The translations under genes and the position numbers were made by a program. A DNA stretch of 64,000 bases from Candidatus Rokuibacteriota bacterium (GTDB lineage Bacteria > Methylomirabilota > Methylomirabilia > Rokubacteriales > CSP1-6). Location: NCBI GenBank assembly GCA_003220225.1, contig QHRU01000036.1:62001-126000 (forward strand), in the 5' to 3' direction. The notes below the pieces were generated by a model. The model was given only the letters and a program-made list of their open reading frames with translations. It was not told the DNA's origin and did no database searches. Within the stretch, counting starts at the first letter, position 1; each line of letters begins with the position of its first letter. Below, in pieces: positions 1 to 7,865 of the stretch.

Positions 1-1
1 C

Positions 2-1168
2 GCCGTCCTGACCGGTCTCGACCTCCTCCTCCGCGACCGTCTTTCGAGCCTGCGCCGCCGCGCGATCGGGCTGCTCACGCACCAGGCGTCGGTGAATCGC
101 CGGCTCGAGCACGCGGTGACGCTGCTCAGCGACGCGCGCGGCGTGCGCCTGACGCGGCTCTTCGCTCCCGAGCACGGGCTCTGGGGCGCGCCGCAAGACC
201 ACGCGACGATCGCGAGCGACCGCGATCCCGTCACCGGGCTCCCGGTGATCAGCCTCTACGGCGCGCGCCGCGAGCCGACGCCGGCGATGCTGGCCGGGCT
301 CGACGCGCTCGTGGTCGACCTCCAGGATGTCGGCGCGCGCTACTACACGTTTCAGTGGACGCTGGCCCTCGCCATGCGCGCCTGCGCGCGGGCGGGCGTC
401 GAGGTCGTCGTGCTCGACCGGCCCAACCCGCTCGGCGGCGCCGTCGTCGAGGGCAACGTGCCGGATCCGGCCTTCGCGTCGTTCGTCGGCCTCTACCCGC
501 TGCCCGCGCGGCCGGGCCTCACGCTCGGCGAGCTCGCGCGCTGGCTCGCGCTCGAGCACGGGCTCGGCGGCCGGCTCAGCGTCGTCGAAATGCGCGGCTG
601 GCGGCGGGCGATGCTGTGGGAGGACACCGGCGTGCCGTGGGTGGCGCCGTCGCCGAACATGCCGACGCCCGACACCGCGCGCGTGTATCCCGGCGGCTGT
701 CTGATCGAAGGCACGAACCTCTCGGAGGGGCGCGGGACGACGCGGCCCTTCGAGTGGGTCGGCGCGCCCTACCTCGACGCGCACGACTACACGGCGGCGC
801 TCGACGCGCTCCGCTTGCCCGGCGTCGCCTTCCGTCCCGCGCGCTTCACGCCGACCTTCCACAAGTGGGCGGGACGGCTCTGCGGCGGCGTGCAGATCCA
901 CGTCACCGACCGCGCGACGTTCAAGCCGTTCCTGACCGGGCTCGCGGTGATCAGCGCCGCGCGTCGACTGCGCCCGCGGCGCTTCGCGTGGAAGCGTCCG
1001 CCCTACGAGTTCGAGCGCCGGCGGCTGCCGATCGACATCCTGCTCGGCACCGACCGGATCCGCCGCGCGCTCGAGCGCGGTCGTCCCCTGCGAGAGATCG
1101 AGCGCAGTTGGACAGCCGACCTCGCGCGCTGGCGGCGGCGACGGGAACGCGTGCTGGCCTACCGGTGA
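2..1168 (+). CDS. NamZ-like exo-beta-N-acetylmuramidase (DUF1343), 5' end cut
   Basis: The reading frame is open from base 2, so the start lies outside the window; about 388 residues are visible, close to the usual size of DUF1343 proteins. The family block is clear: LDRPNPLGG, then PSPNMPTPDTARVYPGG and EGTNLSEGRGTTRPFE in the centre. Characterised DUF1343 proteins (NamZ of Bacillus subtilis and Tannerella) release MurNAc from the non-reducing end of peptidoglycan fragments. No signal peptide can be judged because the N-terminus is missing. NagZ, a sodium/solute symporter and a BadF-type sugar kinase lie within 7 kb, which supports a role in cell-wall sugar salvage. The family call is firm; the substrate is inferred from the family. 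Confidence 0.88.
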   Translation, partial: AVLTGLDLLLRDRLSSLRRRAIGLLTHQASVNRRLEHAVTLLSDARGVRLTRLFAPEHGLWGAPQDHATIASDRDPVTGLPVISLYGARREPTPAMLAGLDALVVDLQDVGARYYTFQWTLALAMRACARAGVEVVVLDRPNPLGGAVVEGNVPDPAFASFVGLYPLPARPGLTLGELARWLALEHGLGGRLSVVEMRGWRRAMLWEDTGVPWVAPSPNMPTPDTARVYPGGCLIEGTNLSEGRGTTRPFEWVGAPYLDAHDYTAALDALRLPGVAFRPARFTPTFHKWAGRLCGGVQIHVTDRATFKPFLTGLAVISAARRLRPRRFAWKRPPYEFERRRLPIDILLGTDRIRRALERGRPLREIERSWTADLARWRRRRERVLAYR

Positions 1169-1245
1169 TCGAGGGGCGCCACGGCTCCGCCGGGACGCCC
1201 CGAGCGCTGGGGGGTTTGGGGGGCCATCTCGGGGCCCCCCATTTC
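1169..1245 (+). repeat. Intergenic hairpin repeat, short form (copy 1)
   Basis: It starts with CGAGGGGCGCCACGGCTCCG and ends in a strong hairpin at 1218-1240 (GGGGGGCC, seven-base loop, GGCCCCCC). It fills the gap between two convergent genes and stops just short of the minus-strand stop codon. The same sequence recurs at 6289-6460, 7369-7482, 11838-11912, 43543-43675 and 47955-48068. This copy lacks the middle part present at 7369 and 47955. The hairpin could end transcription from both sides. Confidence 0.85.
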
Positions 1246-1611
1246 CTAGTTCGAGAAGAGCCGCGTGAAGAAGTTCTTCACGCTCGCGCCGAACGCGTCG
1301 GCGCTCTCCCTGATGCTCCCGTCCTTCAGGTGCCCCCAGGCGCTCTTGGCCGGAGGCTTCGCCGCCTGGCCGGACTCCTTGAGCTTCTCGCCGCTGAACT
1401 TCGCGCCCTCGACGACGGTGTGGCCGATGCCCTTCGCGGTCTCCTCGACGCCGGTGCCGAGCTTGCCTTCACCGATCTTTTTCGCGCCGGTCTCGACCTC
1501 GCGGGTGGCGGATTTGACCTTCGATTCGTCGGCGGCCGTGGCCGGCGCCGCCATCCAGCCGATCAGGGCCGCCAGCGGGATCGCGACGGCCAGGAGTCTC
1601 TTGGTGGTCAC
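1246..1611 (-). CDS. Small exported protein of unknown function
   Basis: The product is 121 residues from a GTG at 1611, chosen because GAGGAGG lies about 9 bases upstream and a signal peptide follows at once (TTKRLLAVAIPLAALIGWMA, then ATAADES). The mature part is alanine-, lysine- and glycine-rich and probably helical, with phrases such as TREVETGAKKIGEGKLGTG, and ends FFTRLFSN. It belongs to a minus-strand run of small exported or membrane proteins up to 2954. No family is recognised. An upstream ATG at 1761 would add 50 proline- and arginine-rich residues that look non-coding. Confidence 0.7.
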   Translation of the reverse strand: MTTKRLLAVAIPLAALIGWMAAPATAADESKVKSATREVETGAKKIGEGKLGTGVEETAKGIGHTVVEGAKFSGEKLKESGQAAKPPAKSAWGHLKDGSIRESADAFGASVKNFFTRLFSN

Positions 1612-1684
1612 GGTGGGTTGCCTCCTCGTGTGCTTCACGCCCCCAGGGTACCGCGGGGCGGTCGCCGGCGGAGGGTCCGGCGAC

Positions 1685-1900
1685 TCAGCCCCGGCGGTCG
1701 GGTAGGTCCGTCGACAATCGCGCCAGCGGATGGCCGGCCGGGATGACGGCCTCGTGGCCAAGCCGCACGACCGAATCGTGCTGCTCGATCATCCAGGCGT
1801 CGCCGCCCACGGCCGCACGCGCCGAGCCCCGGCCCTCGCGAACCGAGGCCAGCACGAGCCAGATCGCGGTGACGATCAGAACCGCCGCCAGCACCTTCAT
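1685..1900 (-). CDS. Small single-pass membrane protein, 71 aa
   Basis: The ATG at 1900 lies 16 bases after the stop of the glycine-zipper gene, preceded by AGCGAGAGAAGACAGGC. One N-terminal hydrophobic segment (residues 3-20, VLAAVLIVTAIWLVLASV) is followed by a short polar tail with several His and Asp residues. It is either a signal-anchored periplasmic peptide or a small membrane protein. It probably shares a transcript with the flanking minus-strand genes. No family is recognised, but codon use and spacing support a real gene. Confidence 0.6.
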   Translation of the reverse strand: MKVLAAVLIVTAIWLVLASVREGRGSARAAVGGDAWMIEQHDSVVRLGHEAVIPAGHPLARLSTDLPDRRG

Positions 1901-1916
1901 GCCTGTCTTCTCTCGC

Positions 1917-2390
1917 TTACGAGGTGAAGCCACGCGCGCGCATGCAGCTCGCGTACGCGGCCCGATAGCGCTCGTCGTGCTTCTTGTTCTCGTTGAGACC
2001 GTAGAGCGTGCCGCCGCCGACGCCGACGACGCCACCGATGGCCGCGCCCTTGCCGGCACCCTTGCCGCCGCCGGCGATCGCTCCGCCCGCGGCACCGACC
2101 GCGGCGCCGACAACCGCCCCGATCGCGCCGTCCTTGACGACTTCCATCGTCTTGTCCTTCGAGCCGGTCTCGCTCGCCGCGTACTTGTTGCACGCGTCGA
2201 TCGCGCTCTGGCTCGGCGCGGCGGGAGCGCTCGCCACCCGCGCGGGGGTCGCCTGCTGCACCTTCTGCTGCGTCTTTTGCTCCTGCGCGGCACGGTCACC
2301 GCCGGTCCAGTTCGCGACGACCAGGCCGGTCACGAGGGCGGTGGCGATCACCACCGCCATGCCGATCGTCGTCACTTTCCATGGATTCAT
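1917..2390 (-). CDS. Glycine-zipper membrane protein
   Basis: The product is 157 residues. A hydrophobic N-terminal segment (about residues 8-27) is followed by a QQKVQQATPA linker and a long glycine/alanine zipper at about 84-135 (GAIGAVVGAAVGAAGGAIAG and GAAIGGVVGVGGGTLYG), ending in a charged tail with a Cys. Glycine-zipper proteins of this kind sit in or near the outer membrane and are often stress-related, but no specific role can be given. A strong GGGAGGGAC lies just before the ATG. It is the middle gene of the minus-strand run of small exported proteins. Confidence 0.75.
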   Translation of the reverse strand: MNPWKVTTIGMAVVIATALVTGLVVANWTGGDRAAQEQKTQQKVQQATPARVASAPAAPSQSAIDACNKYAASETGSKDKTMEVVKDGAIGAVVGAAVGAAGGAIAGGGKGAGKGAAIGGVVGVGGGTLYGLNENKKHDERYRAAYASCMRARGFTS

Positions 2391-2417
2391 TCGTCTGTCC
2401 CTCCCAGGCCCGGTGGG

Positions 2418-2954
2418 CTACCTGAGGTTACCGCTGCGGCCGTACGCGTCAACGTTGCCGTGCGGCGATGCGCCATCGCTCGGGCGAGCCGCGTTGCCGG
2501 CGAGGGCCCCGCTGCTGCGCGCGGCTTCGCTTCCGGTCGTGACGACCGACGCGCTCGGCGGCCGCGACGACTGGTTGTAGCGCGTCACCACCTGCCCGAT
2601 GTTCTTGTCGGCAACGAGGCCCTGGGCGCGCATCTGCCGGAAGACCTGCTCCCAGCCCGTGCCGCTCTGCTTCATCGCGGCGATCTGGTCGAGCGTGAGC
2701 GGCTTCGGACCGTTCGCGCTCCCCGCGGAGGGCGCGCCCGACGGCGACGGGGTCGTCGTCTTGCGGGCGCCCTTCGTCGTCGTCGTCGTCGTCGGCATGG
2801 TCTGCGCCTCGAACAGCGCCCGCGCGACCTTCTGGTGGCCGGGCGACAGTTTTTGATAGGCGCCGGCGGCGTTCGGCGGCGGCGTGATCTGCGCGTCAGC
2901 CGTCGCCGCTCCGAACAACAGAAGAATCGCTGCGACGTGAGATGCGTCGCCCAT
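2418..2954 (-). CDS. Exported protein of unknown function
   Basis: The product is 178 residues with an apparent signal peptide (hydrophobic residues 7-20, cleavage near ATADA-QI). The mature part has a conserved-looking stretch YQKLSPGHQKVARALFEAQ, a low-complexity Thr/Lys/Ser/Pro linker with six consecutive Thr, then LTLDQIAAMKQSGTGWEQVF and RQMRAQGLV, and a disordered tail. The LTLDQI...GWEQVFRQM block may bind a partner, but no function is known to me. It is the first gene of the small exported-protein run and is divergent from nagZ. Confidence 0.7.
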   Translation of the reverse strand: MGDASHVAAILLLFGAATADAQITPPPNAAGAYQKLSPGHQKVARALFEAQTMPTTTTTTKGARKTTTPSPSGAPSAGSANGPKPLTLDQIAAMKQSGTGWEQVFRQMRAQGLVADKNIGQVVTRYNQSSRPPSASVVTTGSEAARSSGALAGNAARPSDGASPHGNVDAYGRSGNLR

Positions 2955-3263
2955 GTCAGGCCTCCCGGGTCGTGCACGCGGTCAGTACCGCCTGGTGGCG
3001 GCCGGAAAAGACACCTGCGCGCACGCCCTCCGGGCCCAAAGGAGCAGCACCACCCGTGCCAGGCCTCGGGGAATTGTCTTCTCGTCAAATAAAATGCCGA
3101 GTTAGGCTACGACCAGGGAGAGTCGCCACCCCCGTTTTTGTGTCCGCGCTCTGACGTCTCGCCAGGTTTTACAAGTCAGACTGGCATTCGTGCATATTTT
3201 CCCACCGGGGTCCGTGACGCGGCGTGCCCCTACGAATCGAGACGTCGTGGCTAGAATGGCGGC
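2955..3263. other. Intergenic region between divergent genes
   Basis: These 309 bases separate the minus-strand exported-protein genes from nagZ. The part around 3080-3110 (GTCAAATAAAATGCCGAG) and 3155-3200 is noticeably richer in A and T than its surroundings, as expected of a promoter region. A TAGAAT hexamer sits just before the nagZ start. No coding signal or repeat was seen. Confidence 0.5.
3252..3257 (+). promoter_or_regulatory. -10-like TAGAAT, leaderless start of nagZ
   Basis: TAGAAT lies 6 bases before the GTG start and no Shine-Dalgarno sequence is present. This fits a leaderless transcript, a pattern repeated at about ten other starts in the window. Confidence 0.5.
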
Positions 3264-4781
3264 GTGACGAGCCTCGAAGATCTCGTCGGCGAGCGACTCA
3301 TGATCGGTCTGCCGGGCGCGACGCTCGACGACGCCGACCTCCGCGTGTTCCGCGACACGCGCGCGGCGGGGCTCATCCTCTATCGCCGCAACTTCGAGAG
3401 CCCGGCGCAATTGCTCGACGTCCTCGGCCGCCTCGAGGGCGCGCTCGGCCGCCGATTGCTCGTGGCGACCGACCACGAGGGCGGACGCATCGTGATGCTC
3501 GGGCGCGGCGTGACGATCTTTCCCGACAACCTCGCGGTGGGCACCGCGGGCGAGGAGACGTTCGCCTACAAGCAGGGACTGCTCGAGGCGCGCGAGCTGC
3601 GGCGGCTGGGCATCGACCTGAACCTCGGGCCCTGCCTCGACGTCCTGACCGATCGCTACAGCCCCAACATCGGCATCCGTTCCTACGGCAAGGACCCGAA
3701 GCTCGTCGCGCGCTACGGCGTCGCGCGGCTGCGCGGCATGACGAAGGGCGGGCTCTCGGCATGCCCCAAGCACTTCCCCGGCAAGGGTCATTCGCCGCTC
3801 GACGCCCACCTGAAGCTGCCGACGATCACGTCCGACTGGGACGAGATGCACGCGGTGCACCTGGTGCCGTTCTTCGAGGCGATCGCCGCGGGCGTCGAGT
3901 GCGTGATGACGTCGCACCCCGTGTACCCCCGGCTCGATCCCTCCGGCGTGCCGGCGACGTTCTCGCGCCGGATCGTCGACGAGTACCTTCGCGGCGAGGT
4001 CGGCTTCCGCGGCGTGATCGTCTCCGACGACCTCGAGATGGGCGCCGTCGCGGAGACGTGTCCGATCGGTGAGGCGACGGTGCGGACGGCGGAGGCTGGC
4101 CACGACCTCCTGCTCGTCTGCCACACCGAGCCAGCGCAGCGCGCGGCGGCGACGGCGCTCGTGGAAGCGTACCGCTCCCGGCGGCTGCCGCGCGCGGGGC
4201 TCGAGGCGGCCGCGGCGCGCGTCCGCGCGCTGCGCGAGCGGCGGAGCGCGCGGGTCGAGGGCGGACCGCCCGCGCCGGAGCGCGACGGCGCCCCGCTCGC
4301 GATGGCCATGGCCAGCCGCGCGGTCACCGAGCTCACGCCCGGCCGCGAGGCGTTCGCCCGCGCGCTGAACGGCCGCGTGCTCGTCGTCTTCCCGCGCTTC
4401 TCCGAGCTGGCCGCGCGCATCACGATCGAGCCGGAGGTGTGCGACGAGGCCGGCTGGGTGCGCGCGGCCTTCTTCCCCGCCGGGGTGACGCCGGAGCCGC
4501 GCGTGGTCGGCATCGAGCCGTCGGCGGCCGAGATCGAGGACGCGGCCGGACGCGCCGCGTCGTCAGACGCCACCGTGCTCTTCCTCTACGACGCGCACCT
4601 CTATCCGTCCAACCGCGCGCTGCTCGAGGCCGTGCAGGCGCGCGCGCGGCGCCTCGCCGTCGTGCTGCTGCGCGATCCTTACGACGCCGCGCTGCTGGCG
4701 CCGGGCGTGCACGGGATCACGGCCTTCGGCTGGCGGCGCTGCCAGCTCGAGGCGGTGGTGGCGCGCCTCGCCTATCCCTGA
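3264..4781 (+). CDS. nagZ: Beta-N-acetylhexosaminidase, glycoside hydrolase family 3
   Basis: The product is 505 residues starting at GTG. The GH3 barrel occupies about residues 1-330. DHEGG at 70-74, KHFPGKGHSPLDAH at 169-182 (the mobile loop carrying the NagZ His/Asp pair) and the nucleophile region SDDLEMGAV at 254-262 are all present. A C-terminal domain of about 170 residues follows, as in the longer NagZ proteins of Gram-positive type rather than the 340-residue E. coli form. No signal peptide is seen, so a cytoplasmic enzyme is likely. It removes GlcNAc from muropeptides or cell-wall sugars. The neighbouring NamZ-like muramidase, symporter and kinase fit one salvage pathway. The 3' end overlaps the convergent symporter gene by 10 bases. 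Confidence 0.9.
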   Translation: MTSLEDLVGERLMIGLPGATLDDADLRVFRDTRAAGLILYRRNFESPAQLLDVLGRLEGALGRRLLVATDHEGGRIVMLGRGVTIFPDNLAVGTAGEETFAYKQGLLEARELRRLGIDLNLGPCLDVLTDRYSPNIGIRSYGKDPKLVARYGVARLRGMTKGGLSACPKHFPGKGHSPLDAHLKLPTITSDWDEMHAVHLVPFFEAIAAGVECVMTSHPVYPRLDPSGVPATFSRRIVDEYLRGEVGFRGVIVSDDLEMGAVAETCPIGEATVRTAEAGHDLLLVCHTEPAQRAAATALVEAYRSRRLPRAGLEAAAARVRALRERRSARVEGGPPAPERDGAPLAMAMASRAVTELTPGREAFARALNGRVLVVFPRFSELAARITIEPEVCDEAGWVRAAFFPAGVTPEPRVVGIEPSAAEIEDAAGRAASSDATVLFLYDAHLYPSNRALLEAVQARARRLAVVLLRDPYDAALLAPGVHGITAFGWRRCQLEAVVARLAYP

Positions 4782-6277
4782 GGGGTCGTTCGCGCGGGCA
4801 GCAGCGGCGTCAGCGCGAGCGAGATCGCGATGGTGCCGACGGTGCCGACGATCACGAGCCACGACCACGGAAAGCTGATCCGGCCCGTCTCCGCGAGGTA
4901 GAGCAGCGTCAGGTTGATCAGCGTCATCATCACCATCGCCACGACGTTGGCGACGTCGGCCACGCGGCGCCGCGAGAGCAGGCCGAGCAGGAACACGCCG
5001 AGCAGCGAGCCGAAGGGGACGCCCGCGATCTTGAACACGAGCCAGAGGATCTGCTGCCGCCAGCCGAGAAACACCCACGCGATGATCCCGAGCACGACGC
5101 CGGAGACGACGACGCACGCGCGCGAGACGCGGAGGTAGTGGTCCTCCGAGCGCCCGCGCGCCAGGAGCGGCCGATAGATGTCGGTGACGAACGATGCGGA
5201 CAGCGAGCCCAGCGGCGAGTCGATCGATGCGAGCACGATGGCGGCGAGCATCAGGCCCCGAAGCACCGCGGGCATCGTGTGGCCGACGAAGTACGGCAGC
5301 ACCTCGTCGTTGCGCGCGATGGCCGGCGCCCCCTGCTGCGCGTAGAAGGCGAAGAGGCCGGCCCCGAGGCTCAGGTAGTTCGCCAGCGTCAGCAGCGTCG
5401 CGAGCGGCGTGAGGGCGAGCGTGCGCTGGCTGTCGCGCCGCGTCTCGACCGTGAGGAGCCGCTGCATGAGGTCGTGATCGGTCCCGAAGGCGGCCATCGA
5501 GCCGATGAACCCGTTCAGCACCGCCACCCAGACGATGTTGGGATCGGTCGCCAGCCGCGTCCAGAAGTCCGGGGCGCCCGGCGCGGGGCCCCAGTCGACG
5601 ATGCGCAGCCGGCCAGCGGCCTCCGTGAGTTGCACGATGGCCGCGACGCCGCCGTCGATCTGGGAGACGAGGAAGCCGAGCGTGAGGGCGCCGGCCCCGA
5701 GGAACATCAGCGCCTGGAACACGTTCGTCCACACCACGGCCGAGACGCCGCCGGTGGCGATGTACGCGATCGACACGACCACGGTCACCACGATCGTCGT
5801 CTCGATCCGCCAGCCGACGAGCAGCGAGACGGCGATGGCCGTCGCCGTGAGCCGGGCGCCCGAGCCCGTCAGCCGCGTGAGGAAGAAGAAGAGCGAGCCG
5901 GTCACCTGCGTGGCGCGGCCGAAGCGGTCGCGCAGGAATTCGTAGATGGTCGTGACGTCGTGCCGGTAGAAGGCGGGGATGAACAGGAAGGCGACGGCCA
6001 GCTTGGCCAGGCTCGAGCCGATGAAGAACTGCACGTACTCCCAGTTCTCGCTGTAGGCGGTGGCGGGCACCGAGATGATGGTGACCGCGCTGATCTCGGT
6101 GGCGAGGAACGACAGGCACGCCGCCCACCACGGCACGCGGCGGCGCGCCAGGAAGAAGTCGGTGGTGTCGCGCTGGCGGCCGGTGAACGCGAAGCCGATC
6201 GCGACGAGGACGCCGAGCGAGACGATGAGGACGGTGTAGTCGGGCCAGGTCAGCGACGGAGCCGGCGTGCCCGACAC
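4772..6277 (-). CDS. Sodium:solute symporter (SSS family)
   Basis: The product is 501 residues with about 13 hydrophobic segments. The N-terminus has the family pattern: YTVLIVSLGVLVAIGFAF, then RDTTDFFLARRRVPWW and FLATEISAVTIISVPA. SSS proteins take up sugars, amino acids or organic acids with sodium. The GTG start at 6277 follows a TATGAT hexamer by 5 bases. Because it lies between NagZ and a sugar-kinase-like gene, its cargo may be MurNAc, GlcNAc or a muropeptide sugar; that is inferred from position only. Confidence 0.88.
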   Translation of the reverse strand: MSGTPAPSLTWPDYTVLIVSLGVLVAIGFAFTGRQRDTTDFFLARRRVPWWAACLSFLATEISAVTIISVPATAYSENWEYVQFFIGSSLAKLAVAFLFIPAFYRHDVTTIYEFLRDRFGRATQVTGSLFFFLTRLTGSGARLTATAIAVSLLVGWRIETTIVVTVVVSIAYIATGGVSAVVWTNVFQALMFLGAGALTLGFLVSQIDGGVAAIVQLTEAAGRLRIVDWGPAPGAPDFWTRLATDPNIVWVAVLNGFIGSMAAFGTDHDLMQRLLTVETRRDSQRTLALTPLATLLTLANYLSLGAGLFAFYAQQGAPAIARNDEVLPYFVGHTMPAVLRGLMLAAIVLASIDSPLGSLSASFVTDIYRPLLARGRSEDHYLRVSRACVVVSGVVLGIIAWVFLGWRQQILWLVFKIAGVPFGSLLGVFLLGLLSRRRVADVANVVAMVMMTLINLTLLYLAETGRISFPWSWLVIVGTVGTIAISLALTPLLPARTTPQG

Positions 6278-6282
6278 GCCTC

Positions 6283-6288
6283 ATCATA
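6283..6288 (-). promoter_or_regulatory. -10-like TATGAT before the symporter gene
   Basis: On the minus strand TATGAT ends 5 bases before the GTG start. A leaderless transcript is likely. The hexamer abuts the intergenic repeat that follows. Confidence 0.45.
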
Positions 6289-6460
6289 CATACATGGGGG
6301 CCCCGACATGGCCCCTGCTCATCAAGCGAAGGGGGGGACGCCCCCCTTCGGCCTCCCCCCGGCCAAACGCTCCATCGCAGGCTCGCCTCGGCCGTCGAAC
6401 GGCCTGCGGCTTCGCACTGCCACGCGGCCCGGCGGAGCCGTGGCGCTCGTCGTTTACCGG
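6289..6460 (-). repeat. Intergenic hairpin repeat, long composite form (copy 2)
   Basis: In reverse orientation it carries both ends of the repeat (GGGGGCCCC hairpin at 6296-6315; GGCGCCACGG-type end near 6420-6458) and the GAAGGGGGG/CCCCCCTTC stem of the full form. It also holds an extra block, near 6375-6420, containing CCTCGGCCGTCGAACGGCCT. That extra block recurs alone at 57380-57430 and in weaker form at 18352-18441. It lies between divergent genes, unlike most copies. Confidence 0.75.
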
Positions 6461-6518
6461 GACTTCGGGCCTCTCGCGCGGCCGGGCGGCGCCGGCGGAT
6501 AATGCGTCACTGTCAGCC

Positions 6519-7358
6519 ATGTTGCGAAGCCAACACCGTTCGGCCGGGATCGTGGTGGGCGTGGACGCCGGCGGCACCTGGGTGCGCGTCCGCGCGCTGG
6601 CCGACGCGCGCCCGGTCGCCAGCGTCGCGCACCCGGCGCGCGCCGTACCGGAACTCGCGACGTTCTTGCACAACCTGTGGCGCCGCCGCGGGTGGACCCG
6701 CGCGCGGGTGGACGCGCTCGTCGTCGCCTCGCGGGGCGTGTGGCTGCCGCGCGAGCGGCGGGCGCTGCGGCGGCGGCTCTCCGGGCTGGCGCGGCGCGTG
6801 AACGTCATCGCCGACGTCGAGGCGGCGTGGCACGCCACGCTCGGCGCGGAGCGCGGCGTGCTGGTCGTGGCCGGCACGGGCTCCATCGCGCTCGGCCGCG
6901 ACGCGCGCGGACGCTGGGCGCGCGCGGGCGGGCTCGGACCACTGCTCGGCGACGAGGGCTCCGCATTCTGGATCGGCCGCGAGTGGCTGCGCGCGACCGC
7001 CGACGAGCGCGCGCGGCGCCGCTTCGCGACGGCGCCGCAGCCGGTGAGCACCGTCGCCGCGCTCGCCCCGCGCGTCGTGGCCCGCGCGCGTCGGGGCCAC
7101 CGCGTCGCGGGGCGCATCGTGAGCGCCGCTCAGGCGCACCTCGCCGCGCAGGCGTCGGCGGTGGCGCGCGCGCTGCGGCTGCCGCCGCCCGTGGTCGTGG
7201 GCGGGGCGGGCAGCGTGATGGGTGACCGCTGGTTCGCGGCGGGCGTGCGCAGCGCGCTCGCGCGCGCCGGCGTGCGGGCGCACTGGCGCGAATCCGGCGG
7301 CGCGCCCGTGGACGCCGCCGCGCGCCTGGCGGCGGCGCTCGCCGCGGGCGGCCGATGA
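6519..7358 (+). CDS. BadF/BadG-type ATPase, probable N-acetylhexosamine kinase
   Basis: The product is 279 residues from an ATG at 6519. The ATP-binding motifs of the actin-like kinase fold are present: VGVDAGGTWVRVR at about 12-24, ADVEAAWHATLG near 99-110 and VVAGTGSIALG near 117-127, plus GDEGSAFWIG. GlcNAc kinase and the MurNAc/GlcNAc kinase MurK belong to this family, so with NamZ, NagZ and a symporter next door it probably phosphorylates the liberated amino sugars. ATPase subunits of the benzoyl-CoA reductase activator type are the alternative, but they normally carry Cys ligands not seen here. Confidence 0.78.
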   Translation: MLRSQHRSAGIVVGVDAGGTWVRVRALADARPVASVAHPARAVPELATFLHNLWRRRGWTRARVDALVVASRGVWLPRERRALRRRLSGLARRVNVIADVEAAWHATLGAERGVLVVAGTGSIALGRDARGRWARAGGLGPLLGDEGSAFWIGREWLRATADERARRRFATAPQPVSTVAALAPRVVARARRGHRVAGRIVSAAQAHLAAQASAVARALRLPPPVVVGGAGSVMGDRWFAAGVRSALARAGVRAHWRESGGAPVDAAARLAAALAAGGR

Positions 7359-7368
7359 GCACACGCGG

Positions 7369-7482
7369 GATCGAGGAGCGCCACGGGTCCCCCGGGGCGC
7401 TCCGAGCGCTGGCCGGGGGAGTCCGAGGGGGGCGTAGCCCCTTTCGCTTGAAGGATCTGGGGGGCCATCTCGGGCCCCCCAC
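7369..7482 (+). repeat. Intergenic hairpin repeat, full form (copy 3)
   Basis: This is a full-length copy. It runs from GGATCGAGGAGCGCCACGGG through GAGCGCTGGCCGGGGGAGTC and a GAGGGGGGCGTAGCCCCTTTC stem to the terminal hairpin at 7459-7480. It matches the reverse complement of 47955-48068 almost base for base. Short ORFs inside it are by-products of the repeat. Confidence 0.85.
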
Positions 7483-7490
7483 GTAGAACG

Positions 7491-7865
7491 ATGAGCGCGG
7501 CGCGCCGGCTCGTGGTCACCGTCTGCCCGCGCGAGCGTGGCGTCGTTGTCCTGCCGGTCGAGCGCGGCGGCCGCGCCGCGCGGCTCGACGCCACCGGGGT
7601 GCTCGGCGCGCTGCGCGCGCTCGTGGCGCGGCGCGGCCTCGACGACCGCGTGCACGTGCGCGACGGCTGCGCGGGCGGCTGCTGGGGCGCGGGCCCGAAC
7701 GTCGACGTGCGCGTCTACGCGGCCCCCGCGCCCGGCGAGCGTCCCGACCACGTGGCGCTCGGCTGGAAGACCTATGTCTACTCGTTGCCGACGCTGGCGA
7801 GCCTCGCCGACGTCATCGACGAGAACCTGCCCGGCGCGCGAGCCACCAGACGAGCGGCCCGCTGA
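7491..7865 (+). CDS. Small Cys-containing protein, thioredoxin-like ferredoxin-related (weak)
   Basis: The product is 124 residues. LVVTVCPRERG near the N-terminus and DGCAGGCWGAGPNVDVRVY near residues 58-76 resemble the cysteine pattern of thioredoxin-like [2Fe-2S] ferredoxins and related small redox proteins. Only three cysteines are visible instead of four, so cluster binding is uncertain. The last 53 bases overlap the 3' end of the convergent permease gene. The start lies immediately after repeat copy 3. It could equally be a metal-binding protein. Confidence 0.5.
   Translation: MSAARRLVVTVCPRERGVVVLPVERGGRAARLDATGVLGALRALVARRGLDDRVHVRDGCAGGCWGAGPNVDVRVYAAPAPGERPDHVALGWKTYVYSLPTLASLADVIDENLPGARATRRAAR

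Noticed and set aside
3752-3800. Possible frameshift in NagZ because KHFPGKG differs from the usual KHFPGHG
   Set aside because: The frame is continuous and the flanking loop and SDD motif are normal; a single His-to-Lys difference is seen in other GH3 enzymes.
3102-4124. 340-residue frame on the minus strand opposite nagZ
   Set aside because: It is the antisense of a clear GH3 gene; the protein is Arg/His/Ala-rich low complexity with no motif.
4439-6502. 687-residue plus-strand frame
   Set aside because: Antisense of the sodium symporter; its sequence is Arg/Asp/His-rich and typical of a mirror frame in high-GC DNA.
7359-7490. Small reading frames inside the intergenic repeats (MGGPEMAP-type peptides)
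   Set aside because: The same peptide appears at several repeat copies only because the repeat is conserved as DNA; hairpin arms explain the sequence.
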